Of a DNA stretch of 24,160 nt, positions 15,290 through 23,347 are shown piece by piece. The notes under the pieces were generated by a model. It did no database searches. It had not been told where the DNA came from and was given only the letters and a program-made list of their open reading frames with translations. The DNA is from an uncultured Flavobacteriales bacterium (GTDB taxonomy: Bacteria; Bacteroidota; Bacteroidia; Flavobacteriales; BACL11). The translations under genes were made by a program, and so were the position numbers. Every line of letters starts with the position of its first letter. Within the stretch, counting starts at the first letter, position 1. The stretch is from NCBI GenBank assembly GCA_950069165.1, contig CATMIT010000014.1, positions 1 to 24,160 of the forward strand, in the 5' to 3' direction.

Positions 15290-18200
15290 TTTTTATATTT
15301 CTTACCACTTCCACATGGGCAGGGCTCGTTCCTTCCCACTTTTTGCTCTACCCTTACTGGTTGTGTTTTTTGTTGTTCTTGTTGTGGTTGGTTAGGATTT
15401 TGACGATTTCCACTGCTAGGAGCAGCCATTTCTGGGCGGCTAGTTTGTAAGTTAGTTTCTGCTTGCTTTCTTTCCTCTTGCACATTCGATTGCATTGGTA
15501 AGCCAGCTTTTAAAAGGAAAGAAACAATTTCTTTATTCACCTTATCAATTAAGGTTTTAAATAAATTGAAGGATTCAAATTTATAAATAAGTAGTGGATC
15601 TTTTTGCTCATAAACCGCATTCTGAACCGATTGCTTTAGCTCATCCATTTCCCTTAAATGTTCTTTCCAAGTATCATCAATTATTGCGAGCGTTACACTC
15701 TTTTCAATGGCCAAACCAATATTACCTCCTTCTTGCTCAACTGTTTCTTTAAGGTTAGTAACCACTTGCAGGGTTTTCATTCCATCTGTGAAAGGAATTA
15801 CAATATTCTCAAAAGTTGCCGACTGATTTTCATATACATCTTTTATGATTGGAAACGCTTTTTTGGCAATACTTTCTGATTTCAGCTGGTAATTTTTATA
15901 GCAGGAATCGTAAGTTTTTTCTACAATTTCAGTAATGTTTAAGTCTTGAAACTCTTGCTCAGAAACAGGGCTATCGCTAGCTAAAAAGCGAATCAAATCC
16001 AATTTATAATTTTCAAAATCTTTTATTTCATGCGTTTGTTCAATTATACTTTCACAAGTATCATATATCATATTTGAAATATCTAAGGAAAGCCTGTCGC
16101 CAAAAAGAGCATGCCTTCTTTTTTTGTAAATCACTTCCCTTTGCTGATTCATTACATCATCATATTCCAACAATCTTTTTCGAATACCAAAATTATTTTC
16201 TTCCACCTTTTTCTGAGCCCTTTCAATGGACTTGCTTACCATGGAATGCTGAATAACTTCCCCTTCTTCTAATCCCATTCTATCCATTAGTTTTGCAATT
16301 CTCTCAGAGCCAAAAAGCCGCATCAAATTATCTTCTAGGGAAACAAAAAACTGAGAAGAACCAGGATCGCCTTGCCTGCCAGAACGACCTCTAAGCTGTC
16401 TGTCTACCCTTCTAGAATCGTGTCTTTCCGTTCCCAAAATTGCCAAACCACCTGCTTGTTTCACCTCATCCGAGAGTTTAATATCCGTACCTCTACCAGC
16501 CATATTGGTAGCAATTGTTACAACAGATGCCTTCCCTGCCTCTGCAACAATATCCGCTTCTCTCTGATGCAGTTTTGCATTAAGCACATTATGCTTTATA
16601 CCTCTCATTTTCAAAGTTCGGCTGAGCAATTCCGAAATCTCGACAGAAGTAGTTCCTACTAATATTGGTCTCCCTGCTTTGGTGAGGGTATCAATTTCTT
16701 CAATAACAGCATTGTATTTTTCTCTGTTGGTTTTAAAAACCAAATCGTCTTTATCGTCCCGAACAATAGGACGGTTGGTAGGAATTACCACCACATCCAA
16801 TTTGTAAATCTCCCAAAATTCCCCCGCTTCCGTTTCAGCAGTACCAGTCATCCCCGATAACTTATTGTACATTCTGAAATAATTTTGAAGGGTAATGGTA
16901 GCATAAGTTTGTGTGGCCTCTTCAATTTTTACATTCTCTTTAGCCTCAATAGCTTGGTGCAATCCATCCGAATATCTTCTACCTTCCATGATTCGACCAG
17001 TTTGCTCATCCACAATTTTTACTTTGTTGTCCATCACCACATACTCCACATCTTTTTCGAAAAGTGTGTATGCTTTTAGTAACTGATTTACCGTATGTAT
17101 TCGCTCACTTTTAATGGCGAAATCTCTTAGTAACTCCTCTTTTTTGCTGGCTCTTTTTTTATCGGTCAGATCTTCTTTTCCTAAAATGGCTATTTCAGCA
17201 CCCACATCTGGCATTACAAAGAAATTCTTGTCCTCAATTTCTGTTGTCATTAGCTCAATTCCTTTTTCAGTAAGCTCAATGGTATTGTTTTTTTCATCAA
17301 TTACAAAGAAAAGGGCTTCATCAACAATATGCATTTCTTTGCTTTGGTCCTGCATATAAAAATTCTCTGTTTTTTGTAATTGGCTTTTCACGCCCTCTTC
17401 ACTTAAAAACTTAATAAGCGCTTTATTTCTAGGCAATCCCCTAAAAGCCCTTAGTAAATTTAGTCCCGCATCATCTGAATTTCCTTCAGCAAACATTTTT
17501 TTAGCATCAGCAATTACGGTTGTAACAAATTTTCTTTGCACTGAAACCAAGCGTTCTAGTTTATGTTTTAGCTCATTGTATTCGTGAACATCCCCTTTTG
17601 GGATAGGGCCAGAAATAATAAGTGGGGTTCTAGCATCATCAATAAGTACAGAATCCACCTCATCCACAATGGTATAATGATGTTTTCTTTGTACTAAATC
17701 TTTTGGCCTACGCGCCATATTATCGCGTAAATAATCAAAACCAAATTCGTTATTAGTCCCATAAGTGATATCGGCTAAATAGGCCTGTTTCCTTTCATCA
17801 GAATTTGGCTGGTGGTTATCAATACAATCAATACTCAATCCATGGAATTGAAAAATTGGACCCATCCACTCTGCATCCCTTTTTGCTAAATAATTATTCA
17901 CGGTAACCAGATGTACCCCCAAACCAGCAAGGGCATTCAGATATACGGGCAGAGTAGCTACCAAAGTTTTTCCTTCCCCAGTTGACATCTCTGCAATTTT
18001 ACCTTGATGCAGCACCACTCCACCTACTAATTGCACATCATAATGAATCATATCCCAAGTGATTTCATTTCCGGCAGCAATCCAAGAATTTTTATAAATA
18101 GCATGTGCTCCTTCAATGCTTACAAAATCTTTGTTAGCAGCTAAATCTCTATCAATATCATTAGCAGTAACTTTTATGGTTGCATTGTTTTTAAATCGTG

Positions 18201-18564
18201 TTGCGGTTTCTTTAATTACAGCAAAGGCCTCTGGAAGAATTTCATTTTGAGTTACCTCTATTATTTCAATAACACTTTTTTCGATTTCATCTATTTCATT
18301 ATAGATTTCTTCCTTCTCATCCTTATCGATTCCTTTTTGTTCTGCTTTATTTTTTAAGGAGGATATTTTTTCTTTCTCCTGACAAATACTTTTTTCTATC
18401 TTGGCTTTTAAGTAAGTTGTTTTCTCGCGCAACTCATCATTGGAAATAGCAACTATTTTTTCATGTTCCAAATGAATCTGTTTAATAATTGGCTCAATAC
18501 TTTTTATGTCCTTATCGTATTTGTTGCCAAAAAGTTTACTTACTAAACTTAAGAAGATTGCCAT
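15271..18564 (-). CDS. secA: Protein translocase ATPase subunit SecA
   Basis: SecA drives unfolded precursors through SecYEG and so supplies the periplasmic substrates that the T9SS later exports. The 1097-residue protein has Walker A MSTGEGKT (193-200), the DEVD box (from D301), DDARTPLIISGP, TGTAETEAGEF, GRGTDIKL and ERHDSRRVDRQLRGRSGRQG. It ends in the zinc-binding SecB/phospholipid interaction motif CPCGSGKKYKKCHGRY (C1082, C1084, C1093, H1094), preceded by a Gln/Pro-rich linker. It is longer than the roughly 900-residue Escherichia coli protein because of extra sequence between the N-terminal motifs, which is normal in Bacteroidetes. The DUF2795 gene lies 72 bases upstream and tag overlaps its 3' end. 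Confidence 0.98.
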   Translation of the reverse strand: MAIFLSLVSKLFGNKYDKDIKSIEPIIKQIHLEHEKIVAISNDELREKTTYLKAKIEKSICQEKEKISSLKNKAEQKGIDKDEKEEIYNEIDEIEKSVIEIIEVTQNEILPEAFAVIKETATRFKNNATIKVTANDIDRDLAANKDFVSIEGAHAIYKNSWIAAGNEITWDMIHYDVQLVGGVVLHQGKIAEMSTGEGKTLVATLPVYLNALAGLGVHLVTVNNYLAKRDAEWMGPIFQFHGLSIDCIDNHQPNSDERKQAYLADITYGTNNEFGFDYLRDNMARRPKDLVQRKHHYTIVDEVDSVLIDDARTPLIISGPIPKGDVHEYNELKHKLERLVSVQRKFVTTVIADAKKMFAEGNSDDAGLNLLRAFRGLPRNKALIKFLSEEGVKSQLQKTENFYMQDQSKEMHIVDEALFFVIDEKNNTIELTEKGIELMTTEIEDKNFFVMPDVGAEIAILGKEDLTDKKRASKKEELLRDFAIKSERIHTVNQLLKAYTLFEKDVEYVVMDNKVKIVDEQTGRIMEGRRYSDGLHQAIEAKENVKIEEATQTYATITLQNYFRMYNKLSGMTGTAETEAGEFWEIYKLDVVVIPTNRPIVRDDKDDLVFKTNREKYNAVIEEIDTLTKAGRPILVGTTSVEISELLSRTLKMRGIKHNVLNAKLHQREADIVAEAGKASVVTIATNMAGRGTDIKLSDEVKQAGGLAILGTERHDSRRVDRQLRGRSGRQGDPGSSQFFVSLEDNLMRLFGSERIAKLMDRMGLEEGEVIQHSMVSKSIERAQKKVEENNFGIRKRLLEYDDVMNQQREVIYKKRRHALFGDRLSLDISNMIYDTCESIIEQTHEIKDFENYKLDLIRFLASDSPVSEQEFQDLNITEIVEKTYDSCYKNYQLKSESIAKKAFPIIKDVYENQSATFENIVIPFTDGMKTLQVVTNLKETVEQEGGNIGLAIEKSVTLAIIDDTWKEHLREMDELKQSVQNAVYEQKDPLLIYKFESFNLFKTLIDKVNKEIVSFLLKAGLPMQSNVQEERKQAETNLQTSRPEMAAPSSGNRQNPNQPQQEQQKTQPVRVEQKVGRNEPCPCGSGKKYKKCHGRY

Positions 18565-18586
18565 AATAATTCTTTATAGAAAGGGG

Positions 18587-18594
18587 TAAAGGTA
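18587..18594 (-). promoter_or_regulatory. Possible -7 element upstream of secA
   Basis: On the minus strand TACCTTTA has one mismatch to TAnnTTTG, and a TTG lies 17 bases further upstream. It sits in the 72-base gap between the DUF2795 gene and secA, 22 bases before the secA ATG, so secA may have its own start of transcription besides read-through. Confidence 0.35.
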
Positions 18595-18636
18595 GTCAAA
18601 AGAAGATATTTCAATAGAAAAAGTAGTTAAGCTTTT

Positions 18637-18858
18637 TTAATATTCCTCTTCATTAAAGAAGAAATCTTCTTTTGTGGGGTAGTCAGGCCATATCTCCTCA
18701 ATGGATTCGTATATTTCTGTTTCAATACTTAGTTCTTGCAAATTTTCAACTACTTCCAATGGAGCGCCTGAACGAATTGCAAAATCAATTAATTCATCTT
18801 TTGTTGCTGGCCAAGGGGCGTCTTCTAATTTTGATGCTAACTCTAATGTCCAATACAT
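18637..18858 (-). CDS. DUF2795 family small acidic protein
   Basis: Started at the ATG at 18856-18858 the protein has 73 residues and begins MYWTLELASKLEDAPWPATK, the well-conserved N-terminus of the Bacteroidetes DUF2795 family. GAPLEVVENLQEL and the acidic tail IWPDYPTKEDFFFNEEEY follow. A longer reading from a TTG at 18882 is unlikely, because that codon lies within the promoter element TACTTTTG. The function is unknown. The high conservation, small size and position just upstream of secA suggest a housekeeping role, perhaps in export, but nothing in the sequence shows contact with SecA. No signal peptide or membrane helix is present, so it should be cytoplasmic. Confidence 0.88.
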   Translation of the reverse strand: MYWTLELASKLEDAPWPATKDELIDFAIRSGAPLEVVENLQELSIETEIYESIEEIWPDYPTKEDFFFNEEEY

Positions 18859-18879
18859 AATCTCACTTATTTGATTTTG

Positions 18880-18887
18880 CAAAAGTA
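18880..18887 (-). promoter_or_regulatory. -7 promoter element of the DUF2795-secA-tag unit
   Basis: On the minus strand TACTTTTG matches TAnnTTTG exactly and is identical to the element before pabB. It lies 21 bases upstream of the DUF2795 ATG at 18858 and rules out the TTG start at 18882, which overlaps it. Confidence 0.5.
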
Positions 18888-18904
18888 ATTTTTTTACCGA
18901 ATTA

Positions 18905-19450
18905 TCAGAACTTAATCCAAGTAATTTCTGTACAGCTTTTTTCTTTCAAAACGCCTCTTGCCAAAACAAATAAATAGTCGGACAATCGATTGAGATATTC
19001 CAAGCAATTTGGACTAATTTTCTCCTTAGCTTGAAGTTCTACCACCCTTCTTTCTGCCCTACGACAAACAGTACGAGCAATATGACATAAGGATGCAATT
19101 GTATGTCCAGAAGGTAAAATAAAATCTTTTAGTGGGGATAATTCCTCCTCCATTTTGTCGATTTCAGCTTCTAACATTTGAATATTTTCCTTTGTAATTT
19201 CAGGCAAGTTTATTTGTGTTTTCTTACCATCAAAAGACAAAATACTACCTAAATTAAAAAGCTGATTTTGAATTTTAAGTAAAATCGTTTTATGATTTTG
19301 ACTTATTTCCTGGTCGTGAATATGTCCAATAAAAGCATTGAGCTCATCCACTGTGCCATAAGCTTCCAGGCGAATATTATCTTTGTTCACCTTGGTTCCA
19401 CCTAAAAGAGAGGTTTCTCCTTTATCGCCTTTTTTTGTATAAATTTTCAT
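18905..19450 (-). CDS. ATP:cob(I)alamin adenosyltransferase, PduO type
   Basis: The 181-residue protein starts MKIYTKKGDKGETSLLGG, the PduO-type ATP-binding loop (residues 7-18). It continues with RLEAYGTVDELNAFIG, the signature RTVCRRAER (126-134) and YLNRLSDYLFVLAR with N154, R155 and D158, all conserved in the family. The enzyme transfers adenosyl from ATP to cob(I)alamin to make coenzyme B12. No other B12 synthesis or transport gene is in the window, so a role in salvage of taken-up cobalamin is likely. The gene starts 5 bases after the ABC ATPase stop and is the last gene of that operon. Confidence 0.93.
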   Translation of the reverse strand: MKIYTKKGDKGETSLLGGTKVNKDNIRLEAYGTVDELNAFIGHIHDQEISQNHKTILLKIQNQLFNLGSILSFDGKKTQINLPEITKENIQMLEAEIDKMEEELSPLKDFILPSGHTIASLCHIARTVCRRAERRVVELQAKEKISPNCLEYLNRLSDYLFVLARGVLKEKSCTEITWIKF

Positions 19451-19455
19451 AACTA

Positions 19456-20145
19456 CTAATTATTTAAAATATCTGATTCAATTATTCCATCTTTAAGGCG
19501 AATAATTCGCCTAGCATAATTGGCAATATCCTCTTCATGGGTAACCACAATTATCGTATTCCCCTTTTTATGAATCTCTTGAAACAATTTCATTATTTCA
19601 ATAGAAGTTCCTGAGTCCAGATTGCCAGTTGGCTCATCCGCCAAAATAATGGAAGGATTATTCACAAGCGCCCTAGCAATTGCTACCCTCTGTCTTTGCC
19701 CTCCTGAGAGTTCATTGGGTTTATGCAGTATTCTATCAGACAAGCCCACACTTCCCAATGTTTTTTTCGCCATTTCTATCCTCTCCTGTTTTTTAATTCC
19801 AGCATATACAAGAGGAAGCATCACATTTTCCAAAGCTGTATAACGGGGTAATAGATTGTATGTTTGGAAAACAAAACCAATTTCTTTGTTGCGGACATTT
19901 GCCAAAGCATTTTCATCCATATCTTTTACATCTGTTCCGTTTAATTTGTATAAACCGGAAGTGGCTGTATCTAAGCAGCCAATCAAATTCATAAGGGTAG
20001 ATTTACCAGATCCGGAAGCCCCCATAAGCGCAACAAACTCATTCTTTTTTACGGTAAAGCTTACTTTATTTAGGGCATTGATGGTTACTGTACCTACCCT
20101 AAATTGTCGGCTCAAACTTTCTGATGAAATAATTGTATTTTCCAT
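19456..20145 (-). CDS. ABC transporter ATP-binding protein, MacB/LolD type
   Basis: The 229-residue single-domain ATPase has Walker A GASGSGKST (42-50), a Q-loop at Q94 (VFQTYNLLPR), the signature LSGGQ (146-150), Walker B ILADEP (D170, E171) and the switch histidine H203 (VVTHEED). The N-terminal layout and the sequence around the Q-loop place it in the MacB/LolD/FtsE-like group, which drives lipoprotein release or export from the inner membrane rather than solute import. No permease gene adjoins it, so its membrane partner lies elsewhere. The gene is 15 bases downstream of the methyltransferase and 5 bases upstream of the adenosyltransferase. Its substrate cannot be assigned. Confidence 0.93.
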   Translation of the reverse strand: MENTIISSESLSRQFRVGTVTINALNKVSFTVKKNEFVALMGASGSGKSTLMNLIGCLDTATSGLYKLNGTDVKDMDENALANVRNKEIGFVFQTYNLLPRYTALENVMLPLVYAGIKKQERIEMAKKTLGSVGLSDRILHKPNELSGGQRQRVAIARALVNNPSIILADEPTGNLDSGTSIEIMKLFQEIHKKGNTIIVVTHEEDIANYARRIIRLKDGIIESDILNN

Positions 20146-20160
20146 AATACAAATTTATAA

Positions 20161-20946
20161 TTAAAAACGAATTGTAAAATGTTCTTTGCTTAATTCTGAT
20201 TTCATAAAAACAATGCCTACAAAAAACAAATCGATTGTTAGTGTAGTTTTTTGATGTGATTTAATGTAATTCCAAGCCGTTTCCATCCCGCAAGACCAAT
20301 GAATATCATCAAAAATAAAGATGGTATCATTATTAGCAAATTTTAGAATTTCTTCAAAATAAGAAACGGTAGGGGTTTCCTGATGGTTGCCATCAATAAA
20401 TGCAAGGTCAACTTTACCAATCCCTTCTAATTTGGCAGTTAAAGTATTGTTAAAATCTCCAATAGCAATAGAAATATTCTCAATATCTAATTTTTTGAAA
20501 TTACCACTTGCAATAGCAGCAGTTTCCGTGCAGCCCTCAAATGTAAAAACTTTTGAATTCGGGTTTGCCTTTGCCAAATAACAACTACTTATACCCAATG
20601 AAGTTCCCAATTCAATAATATTTTGAGGTTTGTAAAATTTACAAATTCGATAAAGTAGTTGTCCGAATTTTGCATTTTTAGCAGAATTCCGAGCAACATC
20701 TTTTATCTTCCTTTTTTGGGAATTATTTATACTGCTTCCAGCTCCAAAATCAGTAATTTGAATAGTTTGTTCCGAATTGCAAAGGTCTTTTCTTAAAGCT
20801 TCAATTTTGTTGCAATTCTCATCTTCCGTTTTTGTATTGATCACTTTAGTAATAAAACCATATAGAAAAGGAGCTTGTGCAGAGTGCTTTCCTTTTGCAG
20901 TAAGTTTATATCTGAAATATCGTAAAATGAATTTTACCTTCTTCAT
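20161..20946 (-). CDS. Class I SAM-dependent methyltransferase, O-methyltransferase-like
   Basis: The 261-residue protein has a SAM-binding motif I IIELGTSLGIS (110-120), an acidic motif II in FTFEGCTETA and LAFIDGNHQETP (D185) as the motif often holding the metal ligand in family 24 O-methyltransferases, followed by IFDDIHW. A basic N-terminal segment (about residues 1-20) precedes a variable region. The substrate is unknown. It is the first gene of the operon with the ABC ATPase and the adenosyltransferase. The ATG at 20944-20946 is preceded at 5 bases by a promoter-like TATTTTCG. Confidence 0.85.
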   Translation of the reverse strand: MKKVKFILRYFRYKLTAKGKHSAQAPFLYGFITKVINTKTEDENCNKIEALRKDLCNSEQTIQITDFGAGSSINNSQKRKIKDVARNSAKNAKFGQLLYRICKFYKPQNIIELGTSLGISSCYLAKANPNSKVFTFEGCTETAAIASGNFKKLDIENISIAIGDFNNTLTAKLEGIGKVDLAFIDGNHQETPTVSYFEEILKFANNDTIFIFDDIHWSCGMETAWNYIKSHQKTTLTIDLFFVGIVFMKSELSKEHFTIRF

Positions 20947-20951
20947 AAAGG

Positions 20952-20959
20952 CGAAAATA
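20952..20959 (-). promoter_or_regulatory. -7 promoter-like element for the methyltransferase operon
   Basis: On the minus strand TATTTTCG fits TAnnTT(T/C)G and ends 5 bases before the ATG, the same geometry as at pssA and close to that at pabB. It lies in the 59-base gap behind the secreted trio. No clear -33 box is present. Confidence 0.42.
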
Positions 20960-21005
20960 CAATTATAAAAACAAAAAGAAGAGCAATTTTAGAGGGGCTT
21001 TATTT

Positions 21006-22376
21006 TCATCTTACTACAATCTTTTCACAAACATTTTCATTAATTCTTACTAAATAAAAAGCAGGGGGTAAATTCTTTATTTGAATTTTGTTCTCTCCTT
21101 TATTTACCACAATATTTTTAATGGTATTGCCCAACAAATCGGTAATTTGAACAACCGATTTTTCTGTAAAATTGGATTCTATGTAAAGTGTTCCATCAGA
21201 AGGATTTGGGTAAACCAAAATTTTGGTAAATGTTTCTTCTACATTAGAAGTAGAGGCATAAGTAATTCCTTTATAGGGCTGCATAATGGCTTGCTGTGAG
21301 CCATTAGCATTGGCAAATCGTACTCTTGCTCTACCAGTATCCGTTCCTGCCATTAGTGGATCAGTAAAAAAGTGAAATGAAAAATCAATAGTATCGTTAG
21401 CCCCTACAATCCCAGAGGTTGTATCTTGGTTTGCTGGAAGGCAAAAAGTAACGCACATGGAACTCTCCCAGCTGTTGGAAGGCAAATTATTCATTACTCT
21501 TTCAATAGTTACTTTCACTCCATCATTACTTGTATTAATAAGCTCCCCGAAAATATCAATAATATCTCCTGGATTTCCATAAGTAGTAATCGTTTGTGTG
21601 CTTTTTAGTTGAAAATCGAAAGTGCCATTTAAGCTTGTAACTTGTGAACATCCCCCAGAACTTACTCCTAACAAGCTATCAATATCGCACCAAATATTGG
21701 TTGCTTGTCCATTGGGAGGATTAGAGTTAGAAAACCAACTATGATAAGCAAACAGCACCCCATTTGTATCAATCAAATAAGCATTATTGGGAGCATTATA
21801 ATATTGCCACCACTCATTGCAAGGCCCATCAATATAAATTGGTACATTTACAGGTACTGGAATATAGTTTCCAGATGGCGGCCCATTAACTCCATTTAAT
21901 AAATCCTGAATTATTGCTTTTCTTTCTCCATAAGTATTGGGCTGATAATAAGGAGGATTGGTCGGATTTACATTTCCACTTGATGGCATTACACTCCCCG
22001 TTGGATGCGCCTCAACGGTATAGACAACAAAACATGCAATATCATTTCCAAACTGTGCCGCTACTGCATTTAGTTCCGTCATTTGATTTCTGAAAATAGG
22101 ACAAGTATAACTGCCTGAGATCATCAAGACTCTTTTGCCTGTATTAAGTACAGAAGATAGTGTTAAGGCATTTCCACTAATATCATAAAGGGTAAAGTCC
22201 GCCATGGTGTCGCCAGGATTTACAGTCGTCCAAGGATTGCCTTGACTTCTTGGAACTATTATGCAAACGCTATCGGTATCATTAGGTAAAGAGCCAATCC
22301 CAATGCTTGGTAATAATTGTACTTGTGCCTTAATGAATAGCGGAAAAATAAATAAGAATAAGATTAATTTTTTCAT
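21006..22376 (-). CDS. Secreted iodothyronine-deiodinase-like redoxin with T9SS type A sorting domain
   Basis: A signal peptide (residues 1-17) leads to a thioredoxin-fold domain (about 50-240). Its motif GSYTCPIF (C92) aligns with the deiodinase active site GSCTUPxF, with Cys in the selenocysteine place. VVYTVEAHP (H124) matches the conserved EAH histidine, and PIYIDGPCNEWWQYYNAPNNAY to LFAYHSW matches the C-terminal half of that fold. The second conserved deiodinase histidine is not obvious. An Ig-like region follows (about 245-375), and a type A sorting domain ends the protein (YPNPSDGTLYIES, DLLGNTIKN, KIVVR). The 456-residue protein should be outside the cell or on its surface. The start overlaps the upstream gene by ATGA. 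Redox or dehalogenase activity is inferred, not shown. Confidence 0.82.
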   Translation of the reverse strand: MKKLILFLFIFPLFIKAQVQLLPSIGIGSLPNDTDSVCIIVPRSQGNPWTTVNPGDTMADFTLYDISGNALTLSSVLNTGKRVLMISGSYTCPIFRNQMTELNAVAAQFGNDIACFVVYTVEAHPTGSVMPSSGNVNPTNPPYYQPNTYGERKAIIQDLLNGVNGPPSGNYIPVPVNVPIYIDGPCNEWWQYYNAPNNAYLIDTNGVLFAYHSWFSNSNPPNGQATNIWCDIDSLLGVSSGGCSQVTSLNGTFDFQLKSTQTITTYGNPGDIIDIFGELINTSNDGVKVTIERVMNNLPSNSWESSMCVTFCLPANQDTTSGIVGANDTIDFSFHFFTDPLMAGTDTGRARVRFANANGSQQAIMQPYKGITYASTSNVEETFTKILVYPNPSDGTLYIESNFTEKSVVQITDLLGNTIKNIVVNKGENKIQIKNLPPAFYLVRINENVCEKIVVR

Positions 22377-23347
22377 TTTAAAATTATTTTTCTCTCTAAT
22401 GTACCATCATCATAAATGTACAATAGAGCTTGGTTTTTAATTTTAGTTTTTCTTCCAAAAATATCCAATACAGCAATTAATTTTTTATGAGAGTTTTGTA
22501 ATTCGATTTCAGTAGTTGCAATAGCAATCAAATAATTAGAAGTATCTGTGCAGCCATTAGCATCTGTAACAACTACATACCAAGGCGGTCCTGCTTGCCC
22601 TGTAGGATTTATGTTTTGGGTTATTTCTCCTGTAGTCCACAAAAAGGCATAAGGAGCAACTCCGAAATTCACAGTGCTTTCAAAAGCTATTCCGTTTTGA
22701 GCAATAGTTACTTCCATTTCTTGTTTGCTTATTTGTCCGTTATAAGCAAAGAGGGTATTATTGTCCGCACTATAATTTTGCATTCCACTCAGTAGAAAAG
22801 TATTCGTTTGCATTGGGTTGATATAAGCTGTTCCAATCAAACCATCTATAAAATTTAAATTAAAAGTTCCTCCACTACAAACATCATTTCTTTTAAATGC
22901 CACATACATAAGCGTACCCCAACAATTATTATACATTCCTTGTGTAAAAGCAGATTGCCTTTGAAATGAAATACTCAGCATTTTGCTCGTATTACTCATT
23001 CCCATATCAAAAGTATCGGCATGAATAGCGCCACCATCCGCCATGGCAAATTCTGCTCCTCCCAAATAATTCATTAGCAATATAAAAGAAGGATGATTTA
23101 CCCAACTCAAATCAAGAATGGGGGTGAGTAAAGCGCCATCATACTGCAAATTAAAAGCAAAAGAATCTATACCAGAAACAAAGGAATCCATCCGAATTGG
23201 AACAACAAAAAAAGTATCGTTTTGGTTGTGCCAATTGTTGTAAAGCCCATAATTATCCAAACTAAAAGAAAGGGCGCTTACGCTTGGAGTTTGAGCAAAA
23301 CTATTTACAGAAAATACAATCCATATCGCTATTAAAAACTTTCTCAT
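22373..23347 (-). CDS. Secreted cohesin-like/Ig-like protein with atypical short T9SS C-terminus
   Basis: The 324-residue protein has a signal peptide ending SFA before QTPS. The first part (about 25-200) reads like a cohesin-type beta-sandwich (GIDSFAFNLQYDGALLTPIL, then LSISFQRQSAFTQG and GGTFNLNFIDG), the fold used for protein docking. A SprB/Ig-like repeat follows (YAFLWTTGEITQNI, YVVVTDANGCTDTSNY). The end, LDIFGRKTKIKNQALLYIY then DDGTLERKIILK, resembles the short C-terminal tails of some T9SS cargo, but it lacks the usual YPNP segment. It overlaps both neighbours by ATGA, so its stoichiometry may be tied to theirs. The cohesin call is by pattern and is uncertain. Confidence 0.7.
   Translation of the reverse strand: MRKFLIAIWIVFSVNSFAQTPSVSALSFSLDNYGLYNNWHNQNDTFFVVPIRMDSFVSGIDSFAFNLQYDGALLTPILDLSWVNHPSFILLMNYLGGAEFAMADGGAIHADTFDMGMSNTSKMLSISFQRQSAFTQGMYNNCWGTLMYVAFKRNDVCSGGTFNLNFIDGLIGTAYINPMQTNTFLLSGMQNYSADNNTLFAYNGQISKQEMEVTIAQNGIAFESTVNFGVAPYAFLWTTGEITQNINPTGQAGPPWYVVVTDANGCTDTSNYLIAIATTEIELQNSHKKLIAVLDIFGRKTKIKNQALLYIYDDGTLERKIILK

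Noticed and set aside
18610..18640. A-rich/T-rich hairpin (AAAAAG and CTTTTT) behind the DUF2795 gene as a terminator
   Set aside because: It is only six weak base pairs with no following T-tract on the minus strand, and such pairs occur by chance in AT-rich DNA.
18859..18882. Longer DUF2795 start at a TTG codon
   Set aside because: The TTG lies inside the TACTTTTG promoter element, and the conserved family N-terminus begins at MYWTLELAS, 24 bases downstream.
20960..21005. T-rich stretch behind the deiodinase-like gene as a terminator
   Set aside because: There is a T-rich run on the minus strand, but I could find no convincing GC stem before it.
22101..22103. Possible selenocysteine codon in the deiodinase-like gene
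   Set aside because: The codon at the selenocysteine position is TGT (Cys), not TGA, and the frame is uninterrupted, so no recoding is needed.
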